In this document: positions 1-11,487 of the stretch, one piece after another
How the letters are laid out: the number at the start of each line of letters is the position of its first letter
Position numbering within the stretch: position 1 is the first letter of the stretch
Assembly: GCA_023053575.1 (NCBI GenBank)
Contig: JAKZAP010000022.1
Location: forward strand, 17,608,489-17,672,488
Direction: 5' to 3'
From: Branchinecta lynchi
Lineage: Eukaryota > Arthropoda > Branchiopoda > Anostraca > Branchinectidae
DNA: 64,000 nt
Notes under the pieces: model-generated
What the model saw: the letters and a program-made list of their open reading frames with translations, nothing else
Databases searched by the model: none
Told to the model about the DNA's origin: nothing
Translations under genes and position numbers: made by a program

Positions 1-527
1 GCAACTACAGGAGACCCGAGATATTTTCTTTACATCCCAGAAACTCTATCGTAACTACATCGCGTTGACAGGGAAAGAAACCCTGGGGAAAATCAGATTG
101 TTTGGGGATTGTGTGCTGGCCGCGAGAATAGAGAAGTAGAAGAACGTTATATTGGTAAGTGTAAGCAGAAGTTCGGTCCTTACTTTTGTCCGATGTGTGG
201 GTGCGTGGATGAGAGTGTGATTCACATGCTTTGCGACTGTATGGAGCTAAGTGAATGGAGAAAAGAAGAGTATGGTGTGCGTGTATTTGACGAAGAGTGG
301 GTAAAACGAATTTTTAAGGATGAGTGTTTTGCTGGTATAAAGAAAATGGGGCGATTTTTGAGGCTAGCGATGGAACACAGAAGTAAGTTTTTGGAATAAG
401 TAAAACAAATTAAAAGGAAAAGAGTGTTAATATATATAAGTGGTTTTTTTTTGTTTTTTTTCGTATGTCAAATTTTTGCCATGGCCCTCGGGCTGCTTAT
501 AACAATAAACTATCTATCTATCTATCT
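1..527 (+). mobile_element. LINE family M, 3' end with CCHC finger
   Basis: A frame open from about 55 to 399 encodes the C-terminus of a non-LTR retrotransposon protein. It has a zinc-knuckle with spacing C-x2-C-x8-H-x4-C (starting CPMC), followed by a basic tail ending in FLE and a stop. The same spacing recurs at 17.9-18.1 kb on the minus strand. The 3' UTR holds a small GCCC/GGGC hairpin (about 481-493) and ends in (CTAT)n at 510-527, as expected for target-primed insertion. The element is cut by the window edge, so its upstream extent is unknown. Related 3' ends occur at 5.8, 17.8, 18.7, 35.0 and 63.3 kb. Confidence 0.75.
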
Positions 528-850
528 CGTAATCTAGTGTCCACTCGGACGGTTTCTTATAACATGTATTTAATGATACACAAGCTCATTTTGCAATTTA
601 AATTTGATCAATTTAAATCAGAGCTACGTATGGAGTTGCTTGGTAGGTATACTTTCGAAATGGATTAAAGGACCCCTCGCACTATTTACTCTTTTAATTC
701 TCAATATTTTAAAATAATTGAATACTTTAAAACTAGGCTCTGCTTTCAACAAATTATCCACAGCATTGGCTGTTTAAGCATTTATCGATACCCTTCGACT
801 CGTAGCAAAAACGGGGAAAATTTATATAACCGGGTTTTCTGATGAAAAAC

Positions 851-2028
851 TAGATAGATAGATAGATATAGATAGATATCGCTTTTATTATTTTCGAACT
901 ATTGTGGCGAAATCCAAATTTGTCGAAATCGTCATATATACATGTAGACACTCATATATAAATATGTCAATGTCATATATAACAGTAAACACATTAAAAA
1001 TGTTGACGAAAGACGGTACGAACGTCTTTTAATACCGTACATGGTCACATTTTACGTGTAGGAGTTTTGGGATCACCACTGAGGCCGCTCTTGGAGGTCG
1101 TTCACGAGCAGTATTGAACGGTGGCGGAAGTATATACTTATGGATAGGGTGCTAAACCATTTTCTTAACGGAAGCCATGCACAGTTTCAACCTACGGGAC
1201 TCACGGGACTCGAGTTTAAATTTCTGAAGGAGCTCATTGTAAGGAATTTTGGGGAATCGCGACATAATTAGTAGGGCACGTTTCTGTATTTTTTCGATCC
1301 GATAAGCCTGGTCTTCAGTAAGGCCAAAGTGCCAAGCTTCCACCAAGTATTCCAGCCCCGAACGTATAAAAGAAACATAAAAATGGAGCAAATCTTGTTC
1401 AGGGAACCTATTTTTAGCAAGTAATTTAGCATATGAAGGCCGGTGTGTCCATGCTTTACCATTTCCTTCGTTTGGAGTTCCCATTTTAAATCATTTGATA
1501 TAATTAGACCGAGGAGTTTATTTGGTTTACACGCAAAGTATCTGGAATAGGAGTTTCAAAAATTGGCCCTTCTTTCAGGAAAGAAATTGTAAGAATGGCA
1601 GACTTCTTTTCATTCACAGCCATGTCTGAATTTAAAGCTTCGGCCTGTATCTACGAAATTATATTGGCCGCTTCACTACTTTGTCCTTTTCCACATATTT
1701 CAATAAGAGAAAGATCGTCAACGTATTTCCATCTTTCTGTTCTATCAGAAGCTGTATTGTTAATCATTACAAGAAAAAGTAGCGGACCTAAAATTGTTCC
1801 CTGTGGCACACCGCAGAAAATTGCCTGCGGGTCCGACAAATTATTATTATATTCTAGAATTTGGGACATATCACTCAAAAATCCTACAATAATTTTTACA
1901 ATATTGGGGTTAACATTAAATTCATTCAAAAGTTTTTCAATTAGAATATTATGGTTTATAAGGTCAAAACCTTTTTTAAAATCAATCGCGATTAAATTGA
2001 TCCATTTGGAGGGTGTGGGTTCGTCAAA
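851..2028 (-). mobile_element. LINE family P, 5'-truncated copy (CR1-like)
   Basis: Two minus-strand fragments belong to one non-LTR reverse transcriptase. The frame at 1651-1929 has CGVPQGTILGPLLFL followed by RWKYVDDL, so the catalytic YVDD box is intact. The frame at 1152-1484 has the thumb/C-terminal pattern FIRSGLEYLVEAWHFGL then IEKIQKRALLI. The fragments lie in different frames, so the copy is a pseudogene. A (TATC)n tail at about 851-880, read on the minus strand, marks the 3' end. The second copy is at 55.7-58.1 kb. I call it CR1-like from motif style only. Confidence 0.8.
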
Positions 2029-2112
2029 ACTTATCGCAGACGACCGTCGACAGCGTGATATGAATCGAAGTTAGCAAAACACAGCAAGTGAAAAAATCAA
2101 CGAGTTTTTATG

Positions 2113-3540
2113 GCACTTGCAGCTCCGCTCAAGTGCCATATACCGATCACTTTTCGGTCGGTCGGTCGGTCTGTCAGGCTACTCATCTCGAGTTAGGGTA
2201 CTTCCAGAAGTGCTAGGACGATGAAACTTGGCAGGCATATCAGGGACCTGACCAAACTAACTTGGAAACAGTCACTTATCCGATTCGACCACCGTGGGGG
2301 GATTGAAGGGAGGGGGAGTCCAGGATTTTGACGTATTTTTAATTTTTGAACTGGGAATCGGATCTTAATGAAACCTGATATTTCGAATGACCTCCTGTCT
2401 CAGGTATCACACTTCAAGTCCAGATCCCCGATCCGGCTTTCTCCGGATCCGGGAGTCCGGAAACTAGGAACAAGGGTAGCAAAAGGGGAGCAAAAGGATA
2501 ATGTCCAGATGTGGTATCGAGCCGAAGTTCTCTCTCAAGGAGGCAAGGGCGAATGCGAATGCAGAGGTAGTTACAGTTTAACGATTCTGGCAACAAATTC
2601 TATACTAAACTTTTATCTGATTGTTTTCTGACTTTCTTGGTATAGATTTCAGTTTCGGATACTCGTGACAAGATACACCTTGAGTCAGAGTTTAGTTGAG
2701 TAACTAGTAACATACATAAGTTTGGAACGGGTAATCGGACATGCATGAAACTTGACTAGTGTCAAGAAAAAGTGTCTCAGATGTTCGGTTTCAAATCGGA
2801 CCCCGGATCCGATAACCTCGCCGATAACTGGTGCGGGGGACCTGGAGGGGGAACCGGAAATCTCGTTGATCGCGAATTAAGGTACTTCCAGATGTGCTAG
2901 GACGATGCAACTTGGCTTGGCAATTAGAGACTTGACAAGATTGTCTTAGAAATTGTCACTTGTCAGATCCAACCATCCCTTATAGTACTAATCCTAACCG
3001 TAAAGTACAAGAAATACTTTTAATCAAATGTACATTTTATGATCCCATGAGCCAATGATCATTTTTGCCTTTATGGTTTCGCTCCAAATGGAATTTTAGC
3101 ACCCCTAAAGCGCGGATCTTAACCGAAAAGTGAAAAAAACACTTTTGACCAAACGATATAATATATTCATGGTCCCGAAGGGCCCATGATCATTTGTCTC
3201 AAGGGTTTTTGTTACAAGTTAATTCCTTAAAGTACAAACTATAATTTTGAGCAAAAAATACATTCTCATGATCCCGATGAGCTTATCACCATTTGCGCTT
3301 CAAGAATGTTCGTTACAGATGAATCTCTAGTGTTCTTAAAGTGCGCATCATCATAACCAAATGCAAGAATAAAATAGTTTTTATGAACGATACATGCTCG
3401 TGATTTCCAAGGACGCATGATCATTGTTATTTGAAGGGTTTTGCTTACAAATGATCACAGCGAAGCCACGAATTGACGAACTCCTACTTTCATCCTCTGA
3501 CCCAGCCTTGCGAATGCCATATCAGCTTCCAGCTCTTGTT
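2113..3540 (+). mobile_element. Repeat family A, copy 1
   Basis: The element begins at about ATGGCACTTG, followed by a CGGT-repeat tract (2155-2172) and the module GATGAAACTTGG (2220-2231). Then come G-rich stretches and repeated blocks such as GGATCTTAATGAAAC. The distal part (about 2990-3440) contains degenerate blocks of about 110-130 bp that pair a CTTAAAGTGCGCATC-like segment with an ATGATC..GATCATTTG-like palindrome. No coding capacity is seen. Similar sequence makes up the core of both 2.5-kb hAT copies and a reverse copy at 8.3-9.97 kb. Confidence 0.6.
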
Positions 3541-3659
3541 GTTAGAGGGGTTATAATATACCGTACGAAATTCAGGTCTCCGGGTTTAGAAATGAATAGA
3601 GTGATTACGGAAGTAGGTTACGTTAGTAGTAACCTAACCGTTAGTAGTAAGTTATTTAC

Positions 3660-3822
3660 ATTGTTTTCCTTAGTTTTTTTTTTGGCTTGGGATTAGAAAA
3701 CCAAATGTCTTTTTGTAGTGTAAATAATTGTATGGACTGTTTTGGTACACGGTTTCACCCTCTTATTCCTATCTCTAAGATCCTCGACTGTTTTGTTAAT
3801 AAAACTATTCTACTACTACTGC
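3660..3822 (+). repeat. LINE-type 3' terminus with (CTA)n tail
   Basis: A T-rich stretch ends in AATAAAACTATTCTACTACTACTGC, the typical pattern of a LINE 3' UTR followed by a short tandem tail. No reverse-transcriptase frame remains upstream, so the family cannot be assigned. Confidence 0.4.
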
Positions 3823-3896
3823 TATCATACTGCCGTGATGCATCGATCGCGTTAGGGTGCTAAGGTGCTATGTATAGAACATTCGCACAACTTTAA

Positions 3897-5055
3897 AGTT
3901 TGACCGAAAAGGGCTGAGATGCTACAATCTAGTTACCCATCACTTATTCTCTTAAAGTAGTTATATCATAAGCATTCTAGCACTTGCGACCCCTAGAACC
4001 CCCCCCCACACCCACACCCAAGACCCAAGATGAAGCCACGGGTCGATCCGACCGCTGGTTCATCTAGCGGCGCGGGTCGGAAGCGCCCCACCTGGAATCA
4101 TAGTTTGACTTTGGATCTAACAAAAGGTTTCTATTGTAGCAGGCATATGGAAAACGTGTAGAAAAATTATATTAAGTATTTGCATTATCGATTTCTTTAA
4201 GTAATTTGTTTTCTGTTTTTTCTTGTTAATTCCCATAAGTCCAAAGAATTAAGGATGTAAACTAGATCACAGTAAACAAACGCCGTAATTATACTAAATT
4301 TGTTATAGTGATTTCTTGAAGATTCTGAAACTGAGCTAAATAATATTCAGCTTCCGAGACTAAAAAATGTCAAACTGGCCGATGATTTCTTCTTCCGACA
4401 TATCTAAACGTCCACATGGTGATATACCTAGTTGTTGTTTTAATCCTCTTACACGCCACACGATTTTCTCGACGGTTCTAGTAATCTTCTGACACGCGTC
4501 AGGAGATCAATGAATAGTTAATTAGAATGGCGGATTGGCGTTCAGGAGTGAATTGTGTTCACGTAATTTCTGGATAACGTCGGCTACCGTGAGGTTTTTG
4601 GGGAAAAGAAAGGTAACAGTGTGTTCGTAAAAATCCGACCCATCGAAAAATGATAGTGTCTCCCACTTTCTTGGACCACATGAATCAAAGACTTTAAAGA
4701 GACCTGAATACCAGATGAAAATGCGTTACTTCGTTGCTGCGCCATTCACAAATAATCAATCTTCGGAATTTCCCTGTCGGACTTCTGGTATCTCTGTGCA
4801 CTTGTACCGTTGATTGTATGCTTGACGAAGAAGATTTACAAAAGATAAGTGTTCACGCAGTGAGCTACCTCCCGCGAGCTGACCATTGACGACTGAAAAG
4901 ACTCATTTATCTTTAAATTCATATTTTCGGTGTGATAGTAGAGTTTTGTGTCGTGAGGACGGCCGTAGCTATTCTGACCGTCATGCTGGAGCAGAAAGTG
5001 AAAAAGTATCAGAATCCCTTAACACAATTCAAATAATGTAGTGTATTCAGTAGGA
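3897..5055 (+). mobile_element. TTAA-type element family J, long form, right end lost
   Basis: TTAA (3893-3896) precedes AGTTTGACCGAAAAGGG, matching the termini of the short J copies at 18146-18632 and 49659-50119. The internal segment 4370-4740 is homologous, inverted, to 15.95-17.25 kb. Position 4401-4409 (reverse complement GTTTAGATA) is the empty counterpart of the Mutator-like insertion site at 16.2 kb. No coding sequence. The right part meets a K element near 5060 and no terminal inverted repeat is found there. Confidence 0.6.
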
Positions 5056-5059
5056 GTGT

Positions 5060-5330
5060 GTGTTACATTTGACATTGCAAAAGCGATACATCAGCTGAAT
5101 TTTATTGGAGCTATGTTTTGGTCCTACTCGGCAAGGGTCCTCTTCAGGCTCAAACCGGAAAATGAACTTTGTGAAAAAAAAAGTTCATTTTCCAGTTTGA
5201 GCAGCTTGAGCCTGAGGAGGATTCTTGCCAAGAAGGGCTGAAATGCAGCTCTAATAAAATTCAGCTGACGTATCTGTTTTGCACTGTCAAGCATGGTTCC
5301 TTGGGCTGAAGGAATATTTCGGTGTGTGTT
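5060..5330. mobile_element. Fold-back element family K2, copy a
   Basis: Inverted arms of about 110 bp surround a short centre at about 5165-5195. The right arm carries CTGAGGA (5212-5218), a self-complementary stretch and GAAA (5240-5243). The left arm gives the same core on the minus strand with AAAA in place of GAAA. The end GGCTGAAGGAATATTT mirrors the AAATATTC start seen in other K copies. Non-coding. Unlike the K copies at 18.9, 19.4 and 49.3 kb, its TSD is not evident. Confidence 0.6.
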
Positions 5331-5815
5331 GGCGCATGAGGCTGTCCAGCAGAAAAATTCATGGTGAACGATGGCTTCTTTTGGTCATATCAAATCCAGA
5401 TAAAATAATAAATAAGTGGAAAATTTGATCTCTTCTTTACAGGTTCTGCGAATCCATGTTTCTCTTTTTCGAATTTTCCACTACAGTTCAAACCCTAGTG
5501 AGTCAACGTCCCTTATAAAGCGTTTTACAACCAAAACCTCACGGTGAACGTGCAACAGCAAAAACGGTTTATAAGCAACGAACGGCCAACGTCGAAAAAG
5601 CCCGATCGTTCAGATAGTTGCTAACTTTCACTTTCTACCACTAAGGCATATGCAAAACCTCCATTACCTGGGAAGCAGACTGCAGGTTTTTTACTCATCA
5701 ATCTGTAGATCTAGTCTGTCAATAAGTGTTGATGGTGTTGCATGGGGGGATTAACAGAAACTAGTCCGCTTGGACGCGCTGAACAGGAATAGGACCAATT
5801 TCTTCTGATCGGGAG
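5331..5815. other. Intergenic, nothing recognised
   Basis: No long frame, repeat match or RNA gene is visible. A weak splice-acceptor-like TTCTTTACAG occurs near 5440 without a credible exon. Confidence 0.4.
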
Positions 5816-6120
5816 GTTGTGTATTTATTTGTTTCAAAATATAGCCAACTGGGGCTGCTATTGGGGCTTCCACTTTATGTGTGAATGTGAAGGATTGAGT
5901 GATCTAAGGGTTGAAATATTTCGGGTAGGAATTACTAGGGAGGAGTGGCTATTACAAAAAGTTGGAAGTACAAATATGGGGGATATCCGTAAGGGGGCTA
6001 GATTCCTCCGCGTTGGTTTGTCCGATAGAGAGCGATTTTTGTAGTTTGTCGTGTTTTCTTCTTCTTTTGTTGCCATGACCCCAAGGATTTGTTCGTGCAA
6101 TAAATTCATTCATTCATTCA
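5816..6120 (+). mobile_element. LINE family M, 3' end
   Basis: The short frame ends with EEWLLQKVG..GARFLRVGLSDRERFL and stop, collinear with the C-terminus at 300-399 (EEWVKRIF..GRFLRLAMEHRSKFLE). Only the last cysteines of the finger region are retained. The 3' UTR contains a CCATGACCCCAAGG block equivalent to the hairpin of copy 1 and ends in (ATTC)n at 6103-6120. Confidence 0.65.
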
Positions 6121-6700
6121 TAACAACTCGTTTTATGTTCACTAAAAAGACAAAAACCAAATATGCTGAAGGCACGAAGCCTTCAATGAACAAAGTACTC
6201 AAACCTCAATCAGGATGGGTCGAACCCACATAAAATTTCTTTCCCCCATGCTTGCCACAGAGGCGGAGACAGGCGCATTTCCGGACCATAAAGAATCACA
6301 AGTATACATAGTGTACCTTCCTCCAGTGACTCCCAACCGGTGAAGTATTACCAGCAGAGTATCACCAGTCAAAATATATCTTAAGGGCAAGGTATTTTTA
6401 CTGACCGACTATTTTTTATTTTTTTTATTGTAAATAATAATAATAACAATAATCTCTTTTATTTCCTGAATAGCTCGTACAATTCATTCGCTAGCATTGG
6501 ATCGTCCTACAGTTTACCACCAATAAAAAATTCACAGTCGACACTTAATATATACAATTTACCTTACTAATTACTACAAAGAATTAAAGTGGTGTACGAA
6601 ATAGGGTACACAAGACTTGAGGTATGTGTATTTGTGTATTTGGTCGAACAAGTTTCGGACAATTTTCATTGCTGCTTTGTGTCTGGTGTTCGATCGATTA
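6121..6700. other. Intergenic with a (TAA)n-type LINE remnant
   Basis: At 6428-6470 an AATAATAATAACAATAATC tract followed by TCTTTTATTTCC resembles a minus-strand LINE 3' end. The rest shows nothing recognisable. A GGGTTCGACCC box-B-like word at about 6212-6222 (minus) was examined and not accepted as a tRNA. Confidence 0.35.
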
Positions 6701-6704
6701 GGGT

Positions 6705-6828
6705 TTGGTGCTTTCACGAAAAATCGCGGCGCTTCGCGCAGACTCTTTTCTTTTCAATCGTCAGGCCGAACTTTGGGGGGAGGGGTGTTGTCAACCTGTG
6801 CGTGAGCGTGACGCCTCGTATTACAAGG
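6705..6828 (-). mobile_element. Degraded family C hAT-MITE fragment
   Basis: Contains the family-C hallmark AAAATCGCGGCGCTTCGCGC, a G-rich block, and an end resembling CAGAGGCGTCAC in inverse orientation (GTGACGCCTCG). One terminus and the TSD are missing. Confidence 0.4.
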
Positions 6829-7241
6829 CCTAGTGAAAGCCAGTGAAATAATGCTGATTCCAAAACAGCTAGCCTACTGCCGTAAAATTTGTTCCTGTCA
6901 AACAATAGTGTTTCAAGAAGGATTGAAGACATCGCAAGTGATATTGTTGTTTAGGTTGCGAATTGAGCTAACGAAAAAGTTTGTGATGCAGCTTGATGAA
7001 AGCACGGAAAAAATCAAAACCAAACACAGAAACAGGCTGACTGTAAAAAATATTGCCGTTAATGACGTCGAGCCGAGATTCAACAAAATTGCCTCATTGA
7101 TTTTGTATATATATCTACACATATATGCCTTATCATTTATCATAATAAATATCTTCTTTTTCACGTTCTGAAAAAGGGGGTACACAATCTTTTCGAACCT
7201 TGATTAGGGGCACGCGGAACGGAAAAGGTTGGGAACCACAG
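6829..7241. other. Intergenic, nothing recognised
   Basis: Short frames on both strands overlap each other and have no recognisable motifs. AT-rich. Confidence 0.35.
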
Positions 7242-7249
7242 CCTTACTC

Positions 7250-7411
7250 AAGGCCGTACCCAGGGGGGGGGGGGATTAAGCCCCCCCTCCCGAAATATAC
7301 AAAAATGATCATTTGTATAGGCTATTATGCCTTTTGGTACTTTTTTGTCCGACCCGGCGGCAACCCCCCCCCCCCCCCCCCCAAAAAAAAAATTCCTGGA
7401 TACGGGCCTGG
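7250..7411. mobile_element. hAT-type MITE family D, copy 1
   Basis: Termini AAGGCCGTACCCAGG and CCTGGATACGGGCCTGG are inverted repeats. The 8-bp TSD CCTTACTC is perfect (7242-7249 and 7412-7419). Long G and C runs lie just inside the termini. Non-coding; requires a transposase supplied from elsewhere. A second copy is at 53794-53985. Confidence 0.8.
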
Positions 7412-7477
7412 CCTTACTCTATCGTTTTTATTGCCATGTGGCTTTAATATAGCTCGAGTCCTCTCTCTGGTGTGATG

Positions 7478-7815
7478 CAGGGGCGTCACGACTAGGGGGG
7501 AGGGGGGACGCCCCTGCATCACCGAATGTTGTCGGCGAGTCGGTAACAATAGCCGAGTTGGCGCGAAGCACCACGATCATTTCATAAAAACAGTCGATTT
7601 TTTCTTAGTCGATTTTTAAAAGACATTCGGTTTTCTTGTAAAATTGGTCAATTTTTTCTTAAAAGCAGTAATTTTTCTTAAAATCAGCCGAGTTTTCGTC
7701 AACATAGTCGTTTTTATCTGCAAAAGCAATCGGTAAAAATAACCAGCCAGTCGGTACAGCCAGTCCAGTCGGGCCCCCCCCCCCCCAAAAAACATTTTGG
7801 CTAGTAACGCCTCTG
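7478..7815. mobile_element. hAT-type MITE family C, copy 1
   Basis: Ends CAGGGGCGTCACGACTAG and CTAGTAACGCCTCTG. The 8-bp TSD GTGTGATG is perfect (7470-7477 and 7816-7823). The interior has the family's CGACT..TTTTC repeats and a GGCGCGAAGC block. Non-autonomous. Confidence 0.85.
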
Positions 7816-7823
7816 GTGTGATG

Positions 7824-8290
7824 TCTTCTTTATGATGTATTTACTTTGTTGATGAACAGCAATTGAACTTGAATATGTTCCTAAATCCTTCTTCACAAAT
7901 GATTCTTCAACATATGACATCATGGGCATCCAGACCATAGTCGACAAACACCACTGACCATTCTACTATAAGACTTATACAGGCTTTAATACCTGAGCTT
8001 CCCGAATCGCGTGGAATGCCAGAAAAACCTTGGTCGAATCTGAAGCTTTGTACCCCCTACGTCAACCATGTAACTAATGTGACCGATTGAGTTACTGCGG
8101 TTTATTTTCTTATCAAAAATGTTCCCAAAAGATTCGCGACGTCACTGTGTGGACCCAGCGAACACCGATGCATTTTAACTGTATATTTCTCCGGAGCAAA
8201 GGCCAATAATAAGTTGCTCGTAGCTTATTAGAGCTTGGTCACACTGGGCTCAAAAAACCACCTATTCGATAAACAACTGAAAATCCCTAG
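7824..8290. other. Intergenic, nothing recognised
   Basis: No repeat, RNA gene or convincing frame. A (TAGAG)n run just beyond (8302-8318) may be a LINE tail read on the minus strand. Confidence 0.3.
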
Positions 8291-9974
8291 GGGTCGTGAG
8301 ATTTGTGAGTAGAGTAGAGTAGAATTTAATTTAAAAATGACTTTCACAGCAATCATGCCGAATTTGCATTTCTCGTCAACATACAATACATGAAAATATT
8401 GTCAATGGACATTTACAGCAGATTTCCAGATGTCAATATATAGGTCATCGATTCCTATCACACATTAAGTTTCACTTGAATCAGACCACTCGTTCGCAAT
8501 TTGCAGAAATCAATTTCCATATTTTCCTTCCCTCGCTCCCCCAAAATGCTCGGATCTAGGAACGGAAGTTTTCGGGGTTATGTTGTGCTAGGTTCTTAAG
8601 TCAATTAAATCGGGTAACTAATATGCCTGCAAAGTTTCATTGTCTTAGTACATCTGGAACTATTCTAATTCGCGACTACCGGAATTCCAGGAAACCCTCT
8701 CCAACTCCACCCACAGAGGCCCGAAATCATTGACTCCGTCAATTTCGTATTTAGGCCTAATGCTTGTTCTCTCCATTAGGTTCCGTCCCAATCCCTCTGC
8801 TTTAAGCGTTTCTTGAGTTTTCCGATTCCCCCCCCCATCCTCCCACAGGGTTTCGGACCCGACCCGGACTTGACACTGGACATCTGAGGCGATAGCTCTT
8901 TCCACCCTACAAGTTTCATTCAAATCAGATCACCCGTTCAAAAGTTATGCATGCCACTAGATTCAGGACTCCCCATCCTCCCACTCCCCCCACGATAGTC
9001 GGATCGGGGAAACGACTATTCTCAAGTCAATCTGTTCGGATCCCTGACATATCTGCCAAGTTTCTTCGTCCTAGCACATCAGGAAGAATTCCGAACTCGC
9101 GGGATCAGTAGAAATCCGGACCCCCCCCCCCCCCCCCAAAAAAAAAACACTCCCCTACAGTGTCTGGATCCGTATCAATGACGTATCTAGTACTTGTGCT
9201 TGTTCTTGCCACCAAGTTGCATCCCGATCCCTCCACTCTAAGCGTTTCACAAGATTTCCGGTTCCCTCCTCCAGCTCCCCCCAGTGTCATCGGATCCGGC
9301 TTAGATTTTCGGTTTCAGACACGAGATCATCCTAAATATCAACTTTCATCAAGATCCGATCACCCGTTCGCAAGTTAAAAAATACCTACATTTTTGGCTT
9401 CCCCCTCCCTCCACTCCTCCCCAGATGGTCGGATCGGGGAAGTGAAATATTTCCTATTTAATTTGGTCGGGTCCCTTACATGCCTGCCAATTTTTTTCGA
9501 CCTAGCACATCAGTAAGTGCCGAACTCGAGGAATCACTAGAAATTCGGACCCCCCCCCCAGACTCCCCCAAGGGAGCGGATCCATTCTGGTTATGTCAAT
9601 CACGTATCTAGGACTTGTGTTTGTTCTTTCCACCAAGTTTCATCCGGATATCTCCACTCTAAGCGTTTTCCAAGATTTCCGGTTGCCCCCTCCAACTTCC
9701 CCCCCGTGTCACCGGATCCGGTCTGGATGTAAGGTCCAATCACCCGTTCGTAAGCTAAAAATATCTAATTTTTCCTAATTTTTCCGGATTCCTCCTCCCA
9801 ATCCACTCCCCTCCAGATGGTCGGATCGGGGAGGCGACTATTTCTAATTTAATCGGGTCCGGTCCCTGATACGCCTGCCAAGTTTCGTCGTCCTAGCTTA
9901 TCTGGAAGTGCCCAAACTAGCAAAACCGGGACCGACTGACGGACAGAAATTACAAGTGCCATAAAAACAGAAAA
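8291..9974 (-). mobile_element. Repeat family A, reverse copy with about 440-bp tandem units
   Basis: Reading the minus strand, the start ATGGCACTTG lies at about 9965-9974. Equivalent words (the GGTCGGATCGGGGA type) recur near 8534, 8977, 9424 and 9810, giving units of about 443, 447 and 386 bp. Long C runs (9121-9137, 9551-9559) fall in matching places. The element sits in a T-rich site of a J fragment (9975-10215). No protein is encoded. Confidence 0.6.
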
Positions 9975-10215
9975 CAAAATATTTAAAGAGATCGACAATG
10001 CAAATAATTAGTTTAAGTTTTCTACACATTTTCCATAAGCCTGCTCCATCCTCCCCATGTTTGGCGCTTCCGACCTGCGCCGCTAGATGACCCAGCGGCA
10101 GGATCGAGCCGTGGCTTCTTCTTGGGTCTTGGGTGGGGGGTCTCTAGACGTTGAAAGTGCTAGAAGGCTTATGATATAACTCCTTTAAGTCCATTTTATT
10201 TTATTTTCAAGAAGA
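9975..10215 (-). mobile_element. Family J fragment
   Basis: Matches the 17.4-17.6 kb and 3.95-4.2 kb J sequences, including the GCCGCTAGATGA / CGGCGC block and the end TATGATATAACTCC. Truncated by the A insertion on its left. Confidence 0.55.
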
Positions 10216-10611
10216 CCAGACCAATTTTCCATCTGTGTAAAAAGTACACTGACATTTTTTGTCTGCAGATTTTAGCACAAATATCAGCTCTTTTCAAACC
10301 AATAGGAATACTTCTGAGATAATCCCGCCTGCACAATTCGTACCGGGACTTTTTGTCGGTATATAAACCGGGTTGAGAGTATTGCCTATTTGGGGAGCCA
10401 GGTCATAAATGACAGTAATGCAGTCAAGGGACGATTAAGAGGCACCTTGCTCAGCGCGGTTTCGAAGTTTTATTTTGGAAGAAAAATAAATCTCCGCATA
10501 AATCAGACTCGGGCTATTTTGCTCGACGAAAGTTCGAAAAGCGTATGGTACGCTCTCTAGGACTAAGGTCGGTAGGCTAGTAAGTAGGCCTAAGGCCTTA
10601 GTAGGCTAATA
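10216..10611. other. Intergenic, nothing recognised
   Basis: No recognised repeat or frame. A short palindromic patch (AGGCCTAAGGCCTTAG) lies near 10587-10602. Confidence 0.3.
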
Positions 10612-11108
10612 AGTAAGTAATTTATTTATGACCCGCCATTTTGAAAAGCCGGAGTAACTGAAGAAAAAAAAAATCAAAATAAAGAAAACACATGAACACG
10701 CAGAAAAAGACACTTAATTTTCAATCTTCGGTCAGAAAGCAGTGGATGACGTCGTGCGCTGGTTGGGCCCTGTTGTCCATGATTTTGGAAAGCGATGAGG
10801 AAACATCCAAAAGGGTCACACTTGCATCTTGAATTTTGAATTTCTCCGTCAATGTATGGTTATGACATAATTTCGACAAGTGGAGCAGGTGCTTCGCATA
10901 TTTAAAATAACATCTCATCTTTTTAATCTCCTTTTTTTCGCAGAACATGAGTGACGCCAGGACGAAATAGTATAGAAGGAGCGCAGAAGCTGTACAAATT
11001 TACCAATGCTCTACGATTATAGCGCCCCCGGTTGGGGACGATGCGCCCATAGGCGCTACGGATTGATTTATAAACTTCTTGAACAACCGAAGAGCAAAAT
11101 TTTGACAA
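10612..11108 (-). mobile_element. LINE family N, C-terminal remnant
   Basis: Minus-strand frames at 10923-11108 (SAYGRIVPNRGRYNRRALVN) and 10721-10948 (YFKYAKHLLHLSKLC) are consecutive parts of a LINE C-terminus split by a frameshift near 10930. The first matches AAYGLLVSAKTHYNRPILAR at 56.6 kb and the second matches the plus-strand copy at 61.2 kb. The tail is (TTAC)n-like at 10612-10625. Confidence 0.65.
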
Positions 11109-11280
11109 TGAAGATTTGAACGTTATGCCGAGCCACCCCAGAGAGTCTGTTGATTTGACGATGAACGATCCAAGAGATATAGAAGCTTTGGATGCATTCG
11201 AACCATTTGACGAAGGGTTGAAATGCAGGTACTCACATTTTGACAGCTGGTTGACAGCTAGTTGTGCTAGTTCTTTGTTT

Positions 11281-11386
11281 ATTGGTTAGTTTAGTGTGAT
11301 TCGTTTTCCTTTTTTTCTTCCCTTCTTATACTCCATTTGTCACATTTTGTGTTTGGAATGGGTAAATAAAATCATTCATTCATTCA
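11281..11386 (+). repeat. LINE 3' UTR with (CATT)n tail, probably family N
   Basis: TTTAGTGTGATTCG, a T-rich stretch, ATACTCCATTTG and AATAAAATCATTCATTCATTC parallel the 3' UTR at 56.92-57.01 kb. There is no coding part. Confidence 0.45.
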
Positions 11387-11487
11387 AATCCCTAACGCCA
11401 TTCCACGACGAATGGACGATGAAAGCTAGTCCTGCTAGAGGCGAAGTTGCTTCTCGTTGATCTTCTTTACTTCTTATAGTTGTTAAT

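Larger units (their letters stand above)
665..3640 (+). mobile_element. TTAA-flanked MITE family U, copy 1, split by two insertions
   Basis: Pieces at 669-850, 2029-2112 and 3541-3640 are collinear with the intact 371-bp copy at 62752-63122. The left end is TTAA followed by AGGACCCCTCGC. LINE P (851-2028) interrupts the first junction and element A (2113-3540) the second. The right terminus is degraded and I do not see the second TTAA here. The order of events is U first, then P and A. Confidence 0.7.

Noticed and set aside
6199..6260. tRNA or tRNA-derived SINE on the minus strand (GGGTTCGACCC box B)
   Set aside because: No acceptable A box or acceptor stem at the right distance; only the B-box-like word is convincing.
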